A stretch of 64,000 bases of DNA from Sarocladium kiliense (GCA_030734395.1 JAUZTG010000029.1:186001-250000); one strand, 5' to 3'. Positions 1-13,931 are shown, counted from the stretch's first letter. A program made the numbers and translations. Notes: generated by a model from the sequence alone, not told the origin.

Positions 1-3000
1 CCAGGGCAGGGAGGAAGTTGCGATGGTCTTTGAGCAGGCATGTTGTATAGTTGTGAGCTTTGTCAATGGACAAAGTCGTGAGTGCTGGATGATTCGGCTT
101 GGAAAATGGACCAAGAGTTTGTGCAAGCTATGGTTGGTCGGCGGTAGGTGCAAGATGGTGGTGTGAGCGTCAGTTGTAGTGGGTTGAAGATGGTTGTGAT
201 GTTCCAGGTATAAGTAGAAGATATTCTTCAAGCACGGTGATGTTTGTCTGCCTGGAGATGTTTCGATGAATCTTGTCTGATGAGGAGAGGATCACAAGGC
301 AGAAGCGTGGTGGGGAGTTGCTGCCTTTAAGTAAACGGCCATTCACACGGTCATTCCGGCAGCCGAGTCTGGCAGCAGGGCAACAAGGCGGACAATTTTA
401 GTCGCAAGGAGACGCCATCGCACTGAGAACAATTTCAACCAGGGGGGACGAGGATGGGGGAGGGGTGTGTGTGCAAAGAGCAGACCTCCGATGCCCCCCT
501 TCGCCTGTCACGCGCTGGAATGAGCGCCAGCGGCACCATTAGACAAAGCAGTGAGCCGTACGGAGTACATGGCGGGAACAGGTACTTGGAATGTATGTAC
601 CGAGACCGAGGCAGGGCCACTGGGGAGCGCCCTTCTGTGGAACGGTACTTGGCTGTTGGGCGGCAATGCCGTCCAACGGCGGGTACCTCGGAGGCTACAC
701 CGCATCGCGCCCCTTCCTCCATCTTCAACCCCTGTGTGCCTGAATAGACCCAAGTGGGAAGGGGGGTGGGCGCTGAGTGAAAAGAGAGCAGCGGTGACGC
801 AGCCCAAGAACGAACAGCAGCTTCAGCCCCAGGCGCAGCGCCCAGCCCGTGTGGATGGGAAATTGAAACAGGCACCAAGCAGCACTGACATCCCTGTCGC
901 CAACGTGTGTGACCCCTGTCGCAGCTTGGGGGAGGCTGCCCTTGGAGTCCTGCGCCGTGAACATGCCAGAGGCTGCCAAATCCGGGCGTTCGTGTGGTGC
1001 GTGCGTACTGCTCAGATGCTGCTCATTCATTATGTCTGCCCCCTTGAATTGCTGTTGGGGCTCGGACTCGGGCTGGTCCTTGCTTGTGTCAGCTCCTGTG
1101 AGATTGACAATTTCAGACACCAAAATGCTTCGTGTCCGTTCTCGTGTCTCGATCGTAAGGTGCGCAAAGGATGATGGCGTGCTGAAAGATCAAGACACCC
1201 CTTGCTTTTGGAAGTAGACCGGACGATTCGTGATCCGTGCTTGAAAGAGCATTTACATCTCACAAGCCGGTGCGTGGAGTGGAGGAAGTGGAATGACCAT
1301 GAGGGCAGGGCGAGCCAGTATCGCGCATCATTAGCCGTCTTTGTTCCACGAGGCCTAGTATACTCCTTCGATTGTCCGTCACTACAGAGTACAACTGTCC
1401 AGTTGAAGCGGTCTGCCTCTGCGCCGGCAACGCACTTGCGTTTCGGTCGGTGGAAGCAACAATTGAGGATGGACTTGACCGCTGGAGACGATGGCTCCAA
1501 ATTCAGGGAGACACTCCGTCACGCATCCCCACCGCCTGTTCCAAACATGTGGAGTGAGAACTGGTAGGAGCGTCCTTCTCGAAGGAACTTAGGCCTCCAT
1601 CGTGAACTGTGCGAAGCATCACACATTTTCGTCCCATTTCATTGTTATGCAGCCTCACCATTGTGTGCTGGCGGCCGGGAAGCGCGCCGGCGGACGCCAG
1701 CCACCCGTAGTCTTGATGATCTTGCAACCGGCACCTTTTAGCATGGTGATGCCGCGTGGTTGTGGCCATCTAGTTAGTCTCCCAATTTCGCAAAACGAGG
1801 TTGGGTCCGTCCCCAACTCAGTATCAACAAGCTAAGACTACTCCGTAACTGATTCATCGATCGCAGCTTATCCCCGCGTACGACAGCCCAGAGCCCAAAT
1901 CATGCGCGGGGGAGCATACGCCAACCCCTTACGATGAGAGGCCATGGATGCATCTGCGGTCCGATCAGCAGACTGTACAGTGCGTGACTTGTCCGACATT
2001 GAAGTCCAATTCATGGCATTTCGGAGAACCTGATGAAGGGGTTCTCAGTGCCCGCGATGCTCAGGGCTTGAGGGGGGTGTGGAATGCCTAAATTGGAGGT
2101 CAGCTGGTCTGCTTTACCCCTGTCGATGCGGCGTGGCGTGGCCCTCATGCCCGAAAACCTGTTGTAAGAGGGCCGATGAATCCTCCACAGCCGTTTTCCG
2201 ACTCCGTCCAAGCCTGACTCTTGCTCCAGGTTCCTAACAATCGATCGTCTTTGTGAAACCTGTCACCCGTGATGGGACCAATCGCTGCGCCTCGTAAGGT
2301 GATTCTCCTCCGTTACGAGGTCCCATGACTCAAACCCGTAGCCCGTCTCTCCCATCCTCGTCCTTAGAGACCTTGACATATAAACCGCAGATCGGACCGG
2401 CGGACGAAGCTCGCATCTCAATCAGACTCACCGAGAAGAGACGCATGCCGATCTGACCGGGGGTTTTGGTCCTGTGGACATCTGGTCACGTCCTTGTCTT
2501 TTCGACAGGAAATTGGATTTACGCTTTCCAGGGTCGACCTGAATCTGAACACGATGACCCTGCCATCGCGAATCGGACAGGGCCACTTTCTCGGTACAGG
2601 ACTGTGGCAGAACGTCGTAAAGCAACCCAACAAAGCCGACCTGTCGGCGCAGGGCTACGCCAGACAATATTTCGTTCTGATTACGATGCTTGTTCCTCTG
2701 CCCCTTTGTTGCCACGTTTCCCGGACCATATTGAGCGACACTGCACCGTTCATCAACTTACCTGCATTCTTGGCTTGGCTGTATCACTTCTGGCCGCACT
2801 GGGCTCTTTCTGCAGCCCAGCACTAATTACGGACCACGGACCACTGAGCACTCAGGCCCGGGGCAAATCCAATCTATGCCAAGCATCGTGACCAAGGCAC
2901 GAGTAAGAAACGTCGCTCCCACTAGGCCGTATTATCCGGAACCAAGGCCACGAAAGCCAGATCATGACGCATGGTTCATGTTAACCTGTGACAACGAGCC

Positions 3001-6000
3001 GTAATGAGTTCCCTATTCGTAGGACACCGTGCAGCGTCCGTGTTCATGTCTGCGCCTCCTAGAGAACCATGAACCCCCACCCAGTACTGCTTTGGGACAC
3101 GCATCTGATTGTTGCACTGGATCGTGGTGGGCAGCGTTCCATGCTGGCGGTGCTGCTTACTGTCGAGTTGTCTCGCACAGCTATCCCGCGCACCTTCCAG
3201 ACCTGCACGCAATGCAGCCTTGTTCCCCAAGGGGTGGGAGGTGGATGGTGGCTGCGAATGGTCAATGGTGGTCCAGTGTGCTGGAAACGACAACCTTAGG
3301 CTCGTGTACCTTTGACCAACCATTCGCACACGCCCCCCCTCCCCCTCCTGGTCATGAACGTAGGCAGAGCCCCAGGATGCAGGCAGCCATGACTCACAGT
3401 GTTGTTGATGTGTTGTCAATCATGCCCATGTCAAGACGGACAGTGAGAGTGAATTCGCTTCCACCGCTCTTCTGGTGCGGGTGTACCGCGGAGTGCAGAC
3501 CGCAATTGAGTACGGTAGTGGCCCCAGACGAAGCGGTGGGCTTCATCTGGTAAAGGTGCGTTGACACGAGGCATACTAGTCCATGGTGCCGTGGACCTAG
3601 AAGCCCACCATTTCATCATAAGGGTCCATTGTCCAGGGGCCATTATGGGGAAAAAACTTCAACCCAGGCACTCGGGACAGGTCAAAGCTGCGAGACAACG
3701 TTTTTGACGGGCTGTGGGTTTCCAAACCCCCTGCGCCGTCATTTTCGCTTCAACGATGAAGCCATCGCCTTCTTGTTGAGCTGGCCCGTGAGCCGCAGGC
3801 TATTCGTGGAACATGCATGTCAGCGTGGCTGGTTGTTTGGGAACCATTGGAAGACATGGCTGGCTCTGGCCCCTATGTCGAGAGCAGTCGAGGACGGCCA
3901 GGTACCATCGGTCCTGACACAGCGTAACCCTTTCCCGTCCGTCTATTTTCGGGAGTCAGAGGCTATCACAATTCGCATCGCAAACCTTGCTCGAAGCCTG
4001 ACCAAGTATGGTGGGGTCTCGGCGATTTTGCTTCGGGCCTGTGGGATAATGAGAGCCCAGTGGGATTTGAAATCAACAACGGTGATCAGCTAGTGTAACA
4101 GGACGAGCTTTCGCTCGAATAGGCTGTTGGCACAGAAGCCACAGAGTGTCGATCGCACTGTTGACGATCTTGTTTCGATCATAATTTCGCTGGGCAACAC
4201 TGGACGTTTCAGAAGCTTGGTGTGAGGTCTAGCACGGATGCATGCCACCCGAGACAGGTGCGATTCGTGGTGGCCAATGATATAACCTGCAGATCAATTC
4301 GGTTTTTGCGGCAGATGATGAGCAGTCCTACTGTATGGATGGTGATGGTCATGTGGCTCAGAGCTGACAATGGTGGGAGCAAGGGTATTTACAGCCGTAC
4401 GACTGACTCGGTAGTTTGTGAGGCAGCAGAGTTTGGATGGTGATGGTTTCTTTCTGCTCTAAGCGAAGGCCCAAAGGGGAAGACACTCCCGGAAATGCCA
4501 CGGAAGGTGGTTCTGTCGTCACTGCTTCCCTTGTTCACCAGGGCATGGCATTTGGTAACATGTGTCTGCTGGTTAGCAACAACTTTTTCAAAGGAAGGCA
4601 CGAGTCAGTCGTTGCGCCTTCTGCCTTCCGCCTCCTGCTTCTCCAGCCGCGTCCAGGGAGAGGAGAGGGTGGCCAAAGCTGGAAAGAACCCGATCAGTCG
4701 GTACCGCCCACTAGGAAATTGTGACACCCCTCCTGTTCTGCTCCTGCTCCGTTCCTGGCCATGTCATCCCTCGTTTTGTCTGTCTTCATCTCCAAACTTC
4801 CATGTATGGATGGACGAGTGGACCGACTGGACAGAATCTTAATCCACATACAAAGTCGCCACCCCCTGGCCTTAGTCCATTCTCAACAGTTTACCTTATT
4901 TGGTCCCACATACCGAATTGGACTCCGGCATCGCTGGAGCAAGGAGAGCAAAAAAAAAAAAAAAAAAAAGGAAAGAAGCTCACGAGAGTAGCGCCTTTCC
5001 CGGCTCACTCCCCCCCAATCTCCCCCTTTCTGCTTGCATACTATCTAATGGAAACTATCCGACTAATAGTGTCCAGCCTATTTGTTTCCCCAGCTCGCCA
5101 CTGACAGGGCGTGTGGCACTCTGGCTTCCGAAAAGAACAACCAAGGGCTAATCATTCCGGAACAATCGTGATAACGCGTGGCTGACCAGGGTTTTGCCCA
5201 GACCCGCCATCAATAGAAGATTCTTCTCAAACATTGAGAAGCTAAAGGCTCATCGCACTGTGACATTGTCCAAGCGTACTTATTTCAGCGGCTAAGTTCC
5301 GCGACAGAATGAACCATCTCGCCGCCCATGGCTCTTGAGCTGAGGCCTGGAATGCTCATCGACCCGTTCTTTGCTTTTTCTCGGAGAACGCCGCGAACCA
5401 TCCAGCTGGGCCGTCAATCAAAAACGCTGCCTAGTCTCGATTTCGGTAGTCGTCGACAACGTGATCCCTCGGCAGCTAACGTGATCCATCACTGCCTATT
5501 GGTAGTTCACGAGCGACATCGTACGATGTTCAGCCAGCCAGGAGCGTTGTGCCCTAGCCCTGGAAGTTTGATCTTGGCCAAGAAATCTCCCGAATTTGCA
5601 AAATGTGGTTTCTCGCGAGACACGGTAGATGCTGGGTCATGCTTGGTCGACACATTCCAGATCGTTATGAGACGACGAGCACCGCACTGGAGCATGAAAA
5701 GGTGTCCTACTGTGACGTGGTCTCAAAGACCGATCAATAGGCAGGTATATGATCTATTACAATGCTTGATGTTCACGCTTGCGGGCTGTACACGTGGATA
5801 TGATTGGGGCTGTTGGCACCAACTGAACTGAGGGCATATGAACCGGGATTGAGCCATCAGCCGCTTGCCATCTATACCAATGTCGGCCAAGTCGTGCTCG
5901 TCCGTCTACCAAAGCCTGCAGCCGACTGCCGCAATGCGTCTCTTACGTTGTACAGTACCGAATGGCCAGACGTTGCACACCCAGAGACTTACCTCATCAT

Positions 6001-8659
6001 CATGCCCTAACGCCATCTGCTTTTCAAGACATGTGTCTCACGTCCCCCACAAAGGTTTCAGCCTTGTCAAACGCCACAAAGTTTCCTGGTTCGCTTCACA
6101 ACATCAAACCTTGTCAACATCAAAGCAGCAGGCAGCCCTTACGTAGGGCAACATTGTTCTCGACCTGGATCTAAGACAACACCAAGTCTGGACACTTGAA
6201 TCCTAGCAGCAGATGCAGCTCGCAGTCCCTATCGCGCCTCGACCGGTCTTTCAAACGCCATATGCCGCCATTGCTAACCAAAGAACCGTCTTGCTGTCTC
6301 TTTGTGGATTGGTAGCCAGAGATAAGGAACACCCCGTACCTGACCCAGACTTTAAGTACACAGCCTGTGCAGTAAACGAAAGCCAGAAAATCGGACAAGG
6401 TCTAGCCAGCCGTGTTACAGCCTTCAGCTTCGAATATTGCCTGTATGTCTCAAATCTGGTCAAGACCTCGTTCCTTGTTTGTGTCGACCATGCTCCGCAC
6501 AAACCACATGCCACACTGCCGAGGCTCAACTACATGGGGGTCACTGTTCGTGCGACAAACACGGCACGCAATCGTCTATCCCTCTATGTTGCACTTTAGC
6601 CGACTAGGTGGTGTGTACATTGTCAGGCAACAGCCAGGTTCAGCTCGGGGATGTTCCTCTATCCAAGCTACCGTATCGCTGTGTCTATTCTTTATCTTAT
6701 CTCGGTCAACGGCACAATACCCTGCCGTACGATAGCCTCACCACATTGCCTCATCAAAATGTGAGAAGTGACCAACCAGTCTCTTGCATGGACCACTCAC
6801 ATGCAGCAAGCACTGCCCGTGTGGCGGCCCCTCAGCGGATGGCGCCCGCAGGCAAAGGGTCTCGAATTAAGTGATGACTTTGCGTATCTTTTGCCAAATA
6901 ATATGGACTGCGACCTCACACGTGGCTGGTCACCCGCATGCTTGTGTTATCTGCATAATGAAGCCTGTTGTTGGGCCGAACCATTGATTGTTGCGTAGTG
7001 ATACTGCATACATCTCTCGGGAGAATGATCTACGTACACCTGAGCAACATACAGCCACACCATGACAGTGTAGGTACAGGGAGGTCGAATCCCTGATGAC
7101 ATGAATGATGAAGCGCCGATTGAGGCCTTTCTGATGGTGCTCGACCCATGAGACATCAAGGTAATATGGAAAGGACGCCTATAGGCCACGAATCGCGTAT
7201 CTCAGCACAGAAACCCGCAGCAAACTTCGAGTACGTTGACGTAAGTTGTGATTTCGTTATCACCGCGTCATACTGCAAGGCTGTGAGCCAACGGAGCCAT
7301 GTTTCCGGGCGACAACACCACCATGGACGCAGGCCAAGCGCTGATCCGCGGTGACCCGCGGGATCAATGACATGAGAACTTAGCTTCAGCTTCTGGGAAC
7401 AATTGAGGACGGCTATAGATCTCGGCACTAATAGATACATTGTAATCAAGTACCATATGTACCAATGCCCGTCAGGCCCCCCACCGATGTGTTGTTCCGT
7501 CCCTCTTCCTCTGACACCAACGCCAATTCTTTATTGACGTGTCGAATCTCGATACCGCGGGGCGCGAGAATCCCATGATCAACCCCTCTTCCTGCAGCGG
7601 GTACTTCACAATGCGGGACCAGCGACCGTCAACGTTCGGTCGCTGCAAGATGCATGCGATTGGGGCATCGTCATGCGCATCTTCTGACTAACACCCGCCG
7701 GCGTGGGTCGCTAATGCGCCTGCGATCCGATCCTCCCACCGCCCGTGCTTCCATGGAGGAGGAGTTCGTCGTGTGAGAGCTTGATGGGGAAGGGTGACAG
7801 TGGAATGATGCGAGCGGGGGTATGAATGGTTCAATTGGGCTGATGGATGAGAAGACAGGCCGAGCATCCCCGGCCGTCGCTTCTCGGGGCGCTCGTCTCA
7901 GCATACCTTGTTGTTTGATCGTCCTCTGCACGTCAGGATGTTTCGTCCCTGTCAGATGAATTTTTAGGCCAATCCCGTATTCGAAATGCTCTCAAAATGC
8001 CTCTGCTAACTCCGAATTCCCGAAGTAAGTGTCAAATGCGCCTCTTGGCCATGGTTCGTGTTGATGACCACCGCGTTTCACTTCCTCGCTCCCTCATTGA
8101 CGGCCAGAAACCCGCTATTTCGGTCGCTTCGGAACTGTGTGCATGAAGGATCTCCGAGTGCACACGCCCCCTCCCTCTATTCTGTAATCATAGGTTGCGA
8201 AGGCTGCGACCAGAGGGGAATCCCTGCCCAACAAGACCTCACGTGGACGACTCTGACCAAGGCAGCGTCGCAGGTCAGAAACTCAAACCTCCTCCGCCAA
8301 GTCCAGGTTGGGTCGCGGCGATTGTATGCGACCAATTCACCGCCTGTCCGGCTGTCATGCGCAAATCACGCATGCACGCCATCGGTCTCTGCTGGACCAG
8401 CGGTCAAGAGTCTCGGCCGGCATTGAACCCCTCCGGGCCAAGCATCTTGGGAGGGGAAGGCGCGCAAATGGTTAGAATTGCCAGCCTTAGATTTGAGTTG
8501 TTTCCATGCGCTTGAGGGACGAAGCGTGCGGGCCGCGATGCAGCTATATTCGGTGCGGATCCGTTTTGCGCGGGGTTTGTTGTTCGATGACTTCAATGAG
8601 GCCCTGTTGTGCCGCAAGTGTCACATTATGAGTCCTGCGCCACGATAGCTAATGGAAGC
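1..8659. other. Gene-poor region, no supportable gene
   Basis: About 8.7 kb with no reading frame I can defend. Open frames here are short (up to about 200 codons), overlap on both strands and show no recognisable domain or run of consistent splice sites. Base composition is not obviously AT-rich, so it does not look like an RIP-degraded transposon. A 19-20 nt A tract lies near 4951-4969. Pyrimidine-rich stretches such as 4725-4800 resemble fungal promoter or 5' leader sequence. It may be a long upstream regulatory region of a gene left of the window, or contain non-coding transcripts or genes too fragmented to recognise. Confidence 0.5.
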
Positions 8660-9538
8660 TCATGACATGTCTTCGCCAGCGGGCATCTGGGTTGATGTGA
8701 TCCAGTTCTCCATCTTTGCCTGGCCGTCCAACTTCGTGTTGTCTGAACCAGTGCCCTTGCGACTTCCCTGCGTCGCATTATCGCGCTTGCGTACAACTAG
8801 GCATAGCACTCGGCCGTAGATTGCGAAGCCCTCGTATGAAATGTCCATTGCTAGCTTCTGTTTGTCGTCCTCGTCTGCACCAACATCTCCGAGCCCTTTG
8901 GTTCGCTTGTGTGGCGGTTCCTCGTCATCCGAGTTGACTTCGATCGCATCGGCGTCCGACGGTTGGTCAGAGTCGTCCTCCTCGTTCAATTGATTCCGCC
9001 TTTTACTTTGCGGTCTCGTTAGAGCGAGGGGGATATCTGCTAATCGGGAGGGAACGTCGTCATCGTCGCTCTCTTCACGCAGTAGGGGAACATCGTCGAC
9101 GTCGATGGGCGCTTGATCCGATTCGGCGATGAGCTTATTAGAGTTTGATTGCATCTTAGGTGGCAGTTTTTCGCGGAAATGCTTCTTCTTCGTGAGAAGT
9201 GAGTGTCGCGTCGTAGTTTCTGTGAGAAACATCGAGACCTCGAAGTCATCTATTACCCATCGTTAGCTTATCTACGAATGGCGTTGTTCAACGACTCCAG
9301 TACCTCCAATGACCACATCCTTGACCCTTTTCTTCTTCGAGGACTTCTTCTTACTCCTCTCATTCTCTTCTCGAAGCTTCGGCAATACCTGCGGTCGGAT
9401 ACTCTCGATAACCTTGGGGAGGACTGGGTTTCGTGGGTTCAGCAACCATGAATGCGCCAAAGCTGGGTTGTCCAGGTAAATGCGGCATTCAAGAACGGAA
9501 TACTTCGAAATGCGGAGGTAGCGGCGAAGGGGAGCCAT
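8660..9538 (-). CDS. Conserved fungal hypothetical protein, 274 aa
   Basis: Two exons, 9304-9538 and 8660-9249, separated by a 54-nt intron with a GCTAAC branch site. The ATG at 9538 begins MAPLRRYLRISKYSVLECRI; the frame upstream of it is open but lacks family-like sequence. The N-terminal third looks structured, followed by a Lys-rich patch (KKKSSKKKRVKD) and, just after the splice junction, a conserved-looking DDFEVSMFLTET segment. The middle is acidic and low-complexity with a basic KRR patch, suggesting a nuclear protein. The C-terminus has a short hydrophobic conserved-looking block (YEGFAIYGRVLCLVV) and ends near MENWITSTQMP. I recognise the general pattern as a conserved Pezizomycotina protein but know no function. 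It is divergent from the isoleucyl-tRNA synthetase gene with 403 bp between the starts. Confidence 0.8.
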
Positions 9539-9941
9539 GTTGGAGCAATTGCAGGGCTGAGCATCCACGGAGATCCGAAAGTTGAAAATGTGAAGCTTGA
9601 CCGTGAACCGTGAAGCTATGATCCCAGTTGGTGATGTCAGGTCCCTGCATAAGAGGGGCGCTTCTTTTAGACAGTGATAGATCGTAAAGCGGCAATGAGT
9701 GCGTACCAAAAGGGCTTAGCGCGCACCCTGCGCTTTAACGCGATTGAAGCTCCCGCGACAGCTCCGAGATCGAAAAGTTCAAGCCAGGTACTCTAAATCC
9801 GGAAGCCTGAGCCACTCTGCCAGCAACTGGTCTTTCCAAGGGTTGCAGTTGGTTTGGGTCTACCCCTTCTGCGAGACTGCCTGGGCTGCGATCAACGCAC
9901 GTTGGCCTCATTAGGTGGCTCGGCGCAAGTAACCTTCCAAC

Positions 9942-12905
9942 ATGGCAAGCAGCTGGAAGGCAACGCTGAAGCTGCCCAAGACAGCGTTTCCGTATGACTG
10001 TATCGGCTCATCTTCTCTGACCTAACTGACACATCTTATAGGGCAAGACCGCATCCCCGGAACAAGCAGCTTCTTGAGCAAGCGACCGCTCTGTATCAAT
10101 CACAGAAAACCGAGCGCACAGCCGATGTCCCCTTCATATTTCAGGATGGTCCGCCGTATGCCAATGGACCCTTACATACTGGCCATGCCGTCAATAAGGT
10201 TCTCAAAGACATGATCGTCCGCTCGAAGATCCAGCGCGGCCGCCACGTCCGATACCAATGGGGTTACGACTGCCATGGTCTGCCCATTGAGCTCAAAGCA
10301 ATCGAGAAATATGGCTCGGCGCAGACAGCCGACCGAGCGACCGTTCGCAATCTGGCCAGGAAGCTGGCACAAAAGACGATCAAAAAGCAAGAGGAGGGCT
10401 TTCGGTCATTCGGTGTCGTTGGTGAGGAGGAGCCGTATCGGACGATGGACTCGAAGTACGTGGTCAGCCAGCTCCGAGTCTTCAAAGCCATGATACGGGG
10501 AGGGTTCGTCTACCGGCGGAACAAACCTGTATACTGGTCACCGTCGTCAAGAACGGCTTTAGCAGAGTCCGAACTTGAGTACAGAGACGACCACGTATCG
10601 ACCGCAGCGTACGTGAAGTTTCCCATCGTCTCGGATTGGACGTCAATACCGGGTTTGGAGAATTTGACGAAGCCTCTGCATGCAACCATCTGGACCACCA
10701 CTCCTTGGACATTGGTTGCAAACCGCGCCATTGCCGTGCACGAAGATTTCAGTTACGCTGTGCTAGAAGTCGACGACTATGCCCTTCTGATAGCATCGAG
10801 CCGAGCGGATGTCCTCTTAAAATTGCTACCGAACGCCAGAGTCGTGACGGATGGCATCTCGGGAGCCCTTCTGACTAATCTTGAATACATCAACAAGCTA
10901 CAAGGAGAAGCAGCTCTGCCGCAGAGGATCCTTCACGGAGACTTCGTGACGGCCGATGCTGGAACTGGGCTTGTCCATAGCGCCCCAGGACACGGCCATG
11001 AGGACTACGAGGTTTGTCTCAAGCACGGCATTGAAGCCTTCAGCCCTGTGGATGATGGTGGCTTTTATGTCAAGAGTGCCCTACCGGGCCTCGATCCTTC
11101 GAAGATCCCGGAGACAGACGTTCTCAGCTCCAATCAAACTATTCTGGACCTGATTCCCGAAGATGTCCTTCACACCCACAACTTTGTGCACAAGTACCCT
11201 TACGACTGGCGTACCAAGAAGCCGGTGATAATCCGAGCTACCCGTCAATGGTTCGCTGACCTTGGCAAGATCAAGGATGATGCGCTTGCAGCTCTGCAGG
11301 AGGTGGAATTTGTGCCTCCGTCCGGTAGGGCACGGCTTGAGGCTTTCATCAAGGGGCGGAACGAATGGTGCATCTCTCGTCAACGAAGCTGGGGTGTGCC
11401 TATACCGGCATTGTATGATGAATCAGGAGAAGCTATCATGACTGAGGAGTCTATTGATCACATCATTTCTATCTTCGAAAACGAAAGCGACGGTATTGAA
11501 AAATGGTTCACCGACGACATCGCTGACCGCCGGTGGTTTGCGCCCTCAGCACAGAACGCTGTTACCCGAGGTCTTGATACGATGGACGTTTGGTTTGACA
11601 GCGGCACGAGCTGGACGCAAAGCCCGGCTCGTGCTGACATTTATCTAGAGGGGACTGATCAGCATCGCGGATGGTTTCAATCGAGCTTGCTCACATATAT
11701 CGCTGCTCAGAGAGCGAGGCAAGAGAGCGCTTCACCTGTTGCGCCTTTCAAAACCATCATCACTCATGGTTTCACGCTCGATGCGGAAGGGAGGAAAATG
11801 TCGAAATCTTTGGGCAATACCATCTCACCTACAGACATCATGCAAGGGACCCTGCTGCCGCCCCTCAAGCAAAGAGGGAAGTCGCAAAGCGGTGAGCAAC
11901 ACGAGGCTCTTGGGCCGGATGCTCTCCGCCTGTGGATCGCGAGTGTCGATTTCCGAACTGACATCGCTGTCGGGCCTGCATCTCTTCAGCCTGTTCATTC
12001 AGCATACAACAAGTACCGGTCGATCCTCAAAATGCTTCTGGGATCCATGAGAGCAGAAGCTAGGACAGCACCCTTGAGCAAGCTGGACCATATCGCACTC
12101 CTCCAGCTCAAAGAGGTCATGGCTCAGGTCAAGGAGGCCGTGGATAAATACGAGTTCCACAGAGCCGTGAGTGCCATTAACCGCTGGGTTGGCTTGGATC
12201 TGTCTGCGTTCTATCTCGAAGCTCTCAAAGACCGCCTCTACTGTGGCGACAGCGGTGGTGTTCTTGAGCCCATATTCTATGGCATGTTGCGGATGCTAGC
12301 ACCTATCACGCCCCTCTTGGTTCAAGACGCATGGAACCACCGCCCTCAGTTCATGCACGACGACCAGTGAGTCCCCCTTCCTTGCCAATATACAACTGCC
12401 ATCTCTAACAAGCCACAGGAGTGTCAAAAACATCTACGACCAGCTTTACGATGACTCGCTTATAGATCAATCACGCCTTGCCCATGATCTCAGTGTGATC
12501 GCGGCAGATCTGCCCACAATCAAGGCCGCTCGAGAGGCTGTGCAAGCTGGTCTTGAGCAGGCTCGCAAGGCCAAAATCACGGGGAGCTCCCTCCAGTCTT
12601 CAGTAGCAATCTCCACCGAGGATCAGACATTGCGAAACATTCTCGGACGCTACTCAGACGAGCTGGCGGACATGTTCGTGGTGTCGTCACTCGTCATCGA
12701 CGGCGAGAGTCCTCAAGGCGAGGCTTGGGCCGGCGCCTTTAAGCAGCAATTTAGTGTAGGAGACGCGACAGGCAAAGTCTACGTCACATCGCCAGCAAAG
12801 GCAAAGTGCCCTCGTTGCTGGCGATACCAAGCTGAGCAAGAAGACCAGCTATGTAAGAGGTGCGAGGATGTGGTCGCCGATCAGTCTGCGGAGGGGAGCA
12901 ACTGA
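9942..12905 (+). CDS. ISM1: Isoleucyl-tRNA synthetase, mitochondrial type
   Basis: Charges tRNA-Ile with isoleucine, presumably in mitochondria. Three exons (9942-9991, 10042-12366, 12419-12905) give 953 aa. The class I signatures are HTGH at residues 62-65 (HIGH motif) and KMSKS at 602-606. The CP1 editing insertion lies between them, and the motif WGYDCHGLPIE is typical of IleRS. The C-terminus has a CxxC...CxxC zinc knuckle (Cys922, 925, 937, 940), a feature of bacterial and organellar IleRS and not of the cytosolic enzyme, so I assign the mitochondrial paralogue. The first ~20 residues (MASSWKATLKLPKTAF) are basic and could serve as a short targeting sequence. Both introns have CTAAC branch sites. 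Length fits the family (about 950-1000 aa). Confidence 0.95.
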
Positions 12906-13487
12906 TCCTGTAGGATCTCACTCGGTTGTAAAACACGCTCTAAAGCACAGCATTGTACTATATGGACGTCACAGGCTTGTACATCACTCAATTTTCACAC
13001 ATTAGAACCCAAGAAACTGCCCTCAGAGATGAACGGTCTTTCTCTAGAGGCGAAAAGCGCGAGCAAAGGAAGAGTTCTTGGCCCAATCTCAGCTTACACC
13101 GACCGAAGCTCTGACCGTGAATCCAGCCTGACTAGTTCAGCCTTATAGGACCCCTGGCATTCACGCTCGTCGGCCTCGAAAGACGCCGACCACCGATTCG
13201 CGAGATTTGGCTGCGCTTCGTATATCCTCGTATCTCAACCCCTTGTGTTTTAGAGAGCTCGGTACTTGTGACGCATGACCTGGAATGAGTACAAAAGGCA
13301 TCGTTCCTTCGTCGGGGTGAGAGTTTAGATCAAACTTAATTCCAAGCACCGAGCTACTTCAATTACGTCGTCCCCTCACTCTTAACATCGGCCGTTCTGA
13401 ACTGCATCATCACCAGACTGCTTCTTGTTATTGATACCGAACAACTCTTTTTGACATCAATCACTGAGACCTATACCAACCGCAACG

Positions 13488-13931
13488 ATGAGCGCTACAA
13501 CTTCGCCAACCACCTCTCGTCCTCTCTCTCAATCGCCCATCCTCTTCTATCTCGGCTATGGCACATCCCTCATCGCCCTCGGCTTCGGTCTGAACGCATT
13601 CATCTCTCCCGCTTCCGCTCTCTCCTGGTTTGAGCTCCCTCCTCCTTCACCAGAGAACATTGCCGCCACAGAGCTCTACCAACTCATGATGCAACCCTAC
13701 GGTGCTCGTAACATACACGTCGGCATCACTATGTTTGCTAGCGCCTGGTACAGGCAGAGCAAGATCCTGGGCCTGGCTATCTTGTCGTTTGCCGGTGTCG
13801 CGATTGTGGATGGTGTGGCGTGCTTCCAGAGAGGTGAAGGTGAATGGAATCACTGGTGTTATGCACCTCAATTGATCATCTTGGGCTCGCTATTGTTGGG
13901 CGCTTTTGATGGAAAGAAAAAAATTGCCTAA
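13488..13931 (+). CDS. DUF4267-family small membrane protein, 147 aa
   Basis: Single exon. After a short Ser/Thr/Pro-rich N-terminus there are about four hydrophobic segments: ILFYLGYGTSLIALGFGLNAF, a segment around residues 75-88, ILGLAILSFAGVAIVDGVAC, and APQLIILGSLLLGAF near the end. The order of these helices, with the Gly-Ala-Arg-Asn segment between the first and second, resembles the DUF4267 family of fungal integral membrane proteins. Its function is unknown. The protein ends in a Lys-rich tail (DGKKKIA) that could face the cytosol. It transcribes towards the NmrA-like gene (convergent, 129 bp apart). Confidence 0.75.
   Translation: MSATTSPTTSRPLSQSPILFYLGYGTSLIALGFGLNAFISPASALSWFELPPPSPENIAATELYQLMMQPYGARNIHVGITMFASAWYRQSKILGLAILSFAGVAIVDGVACFQRGEGEWNHWCYAPQLIILGSLLLGAFDGKKKIA

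Noticed and set aside
551..1174. 207-codon open frame on the plus strand, the longest in the first 8 kb
   Set aside because: Overlapped by equally long frames on the opposite strand, no domain or biased composition, no family resemblance.
4951..4969. A tract as a possible poly(A) tail of a retroposed gene or LINE-like element
   Set aside because: No coding remnant precedes it and no target-site duplication is evident.
7065..7105. TPsiC-arm-like hairpin (CAGGGA stem, GGTCGAA loop)
   Set aside because: No acceptor, D or anticodon arms can be folded around it, so not a tRNA gene.
8716..8937. 73-codon plus-strand frame
   Set aside because: Opposite the second exon of the conserved hypothetical gene; no independent support.
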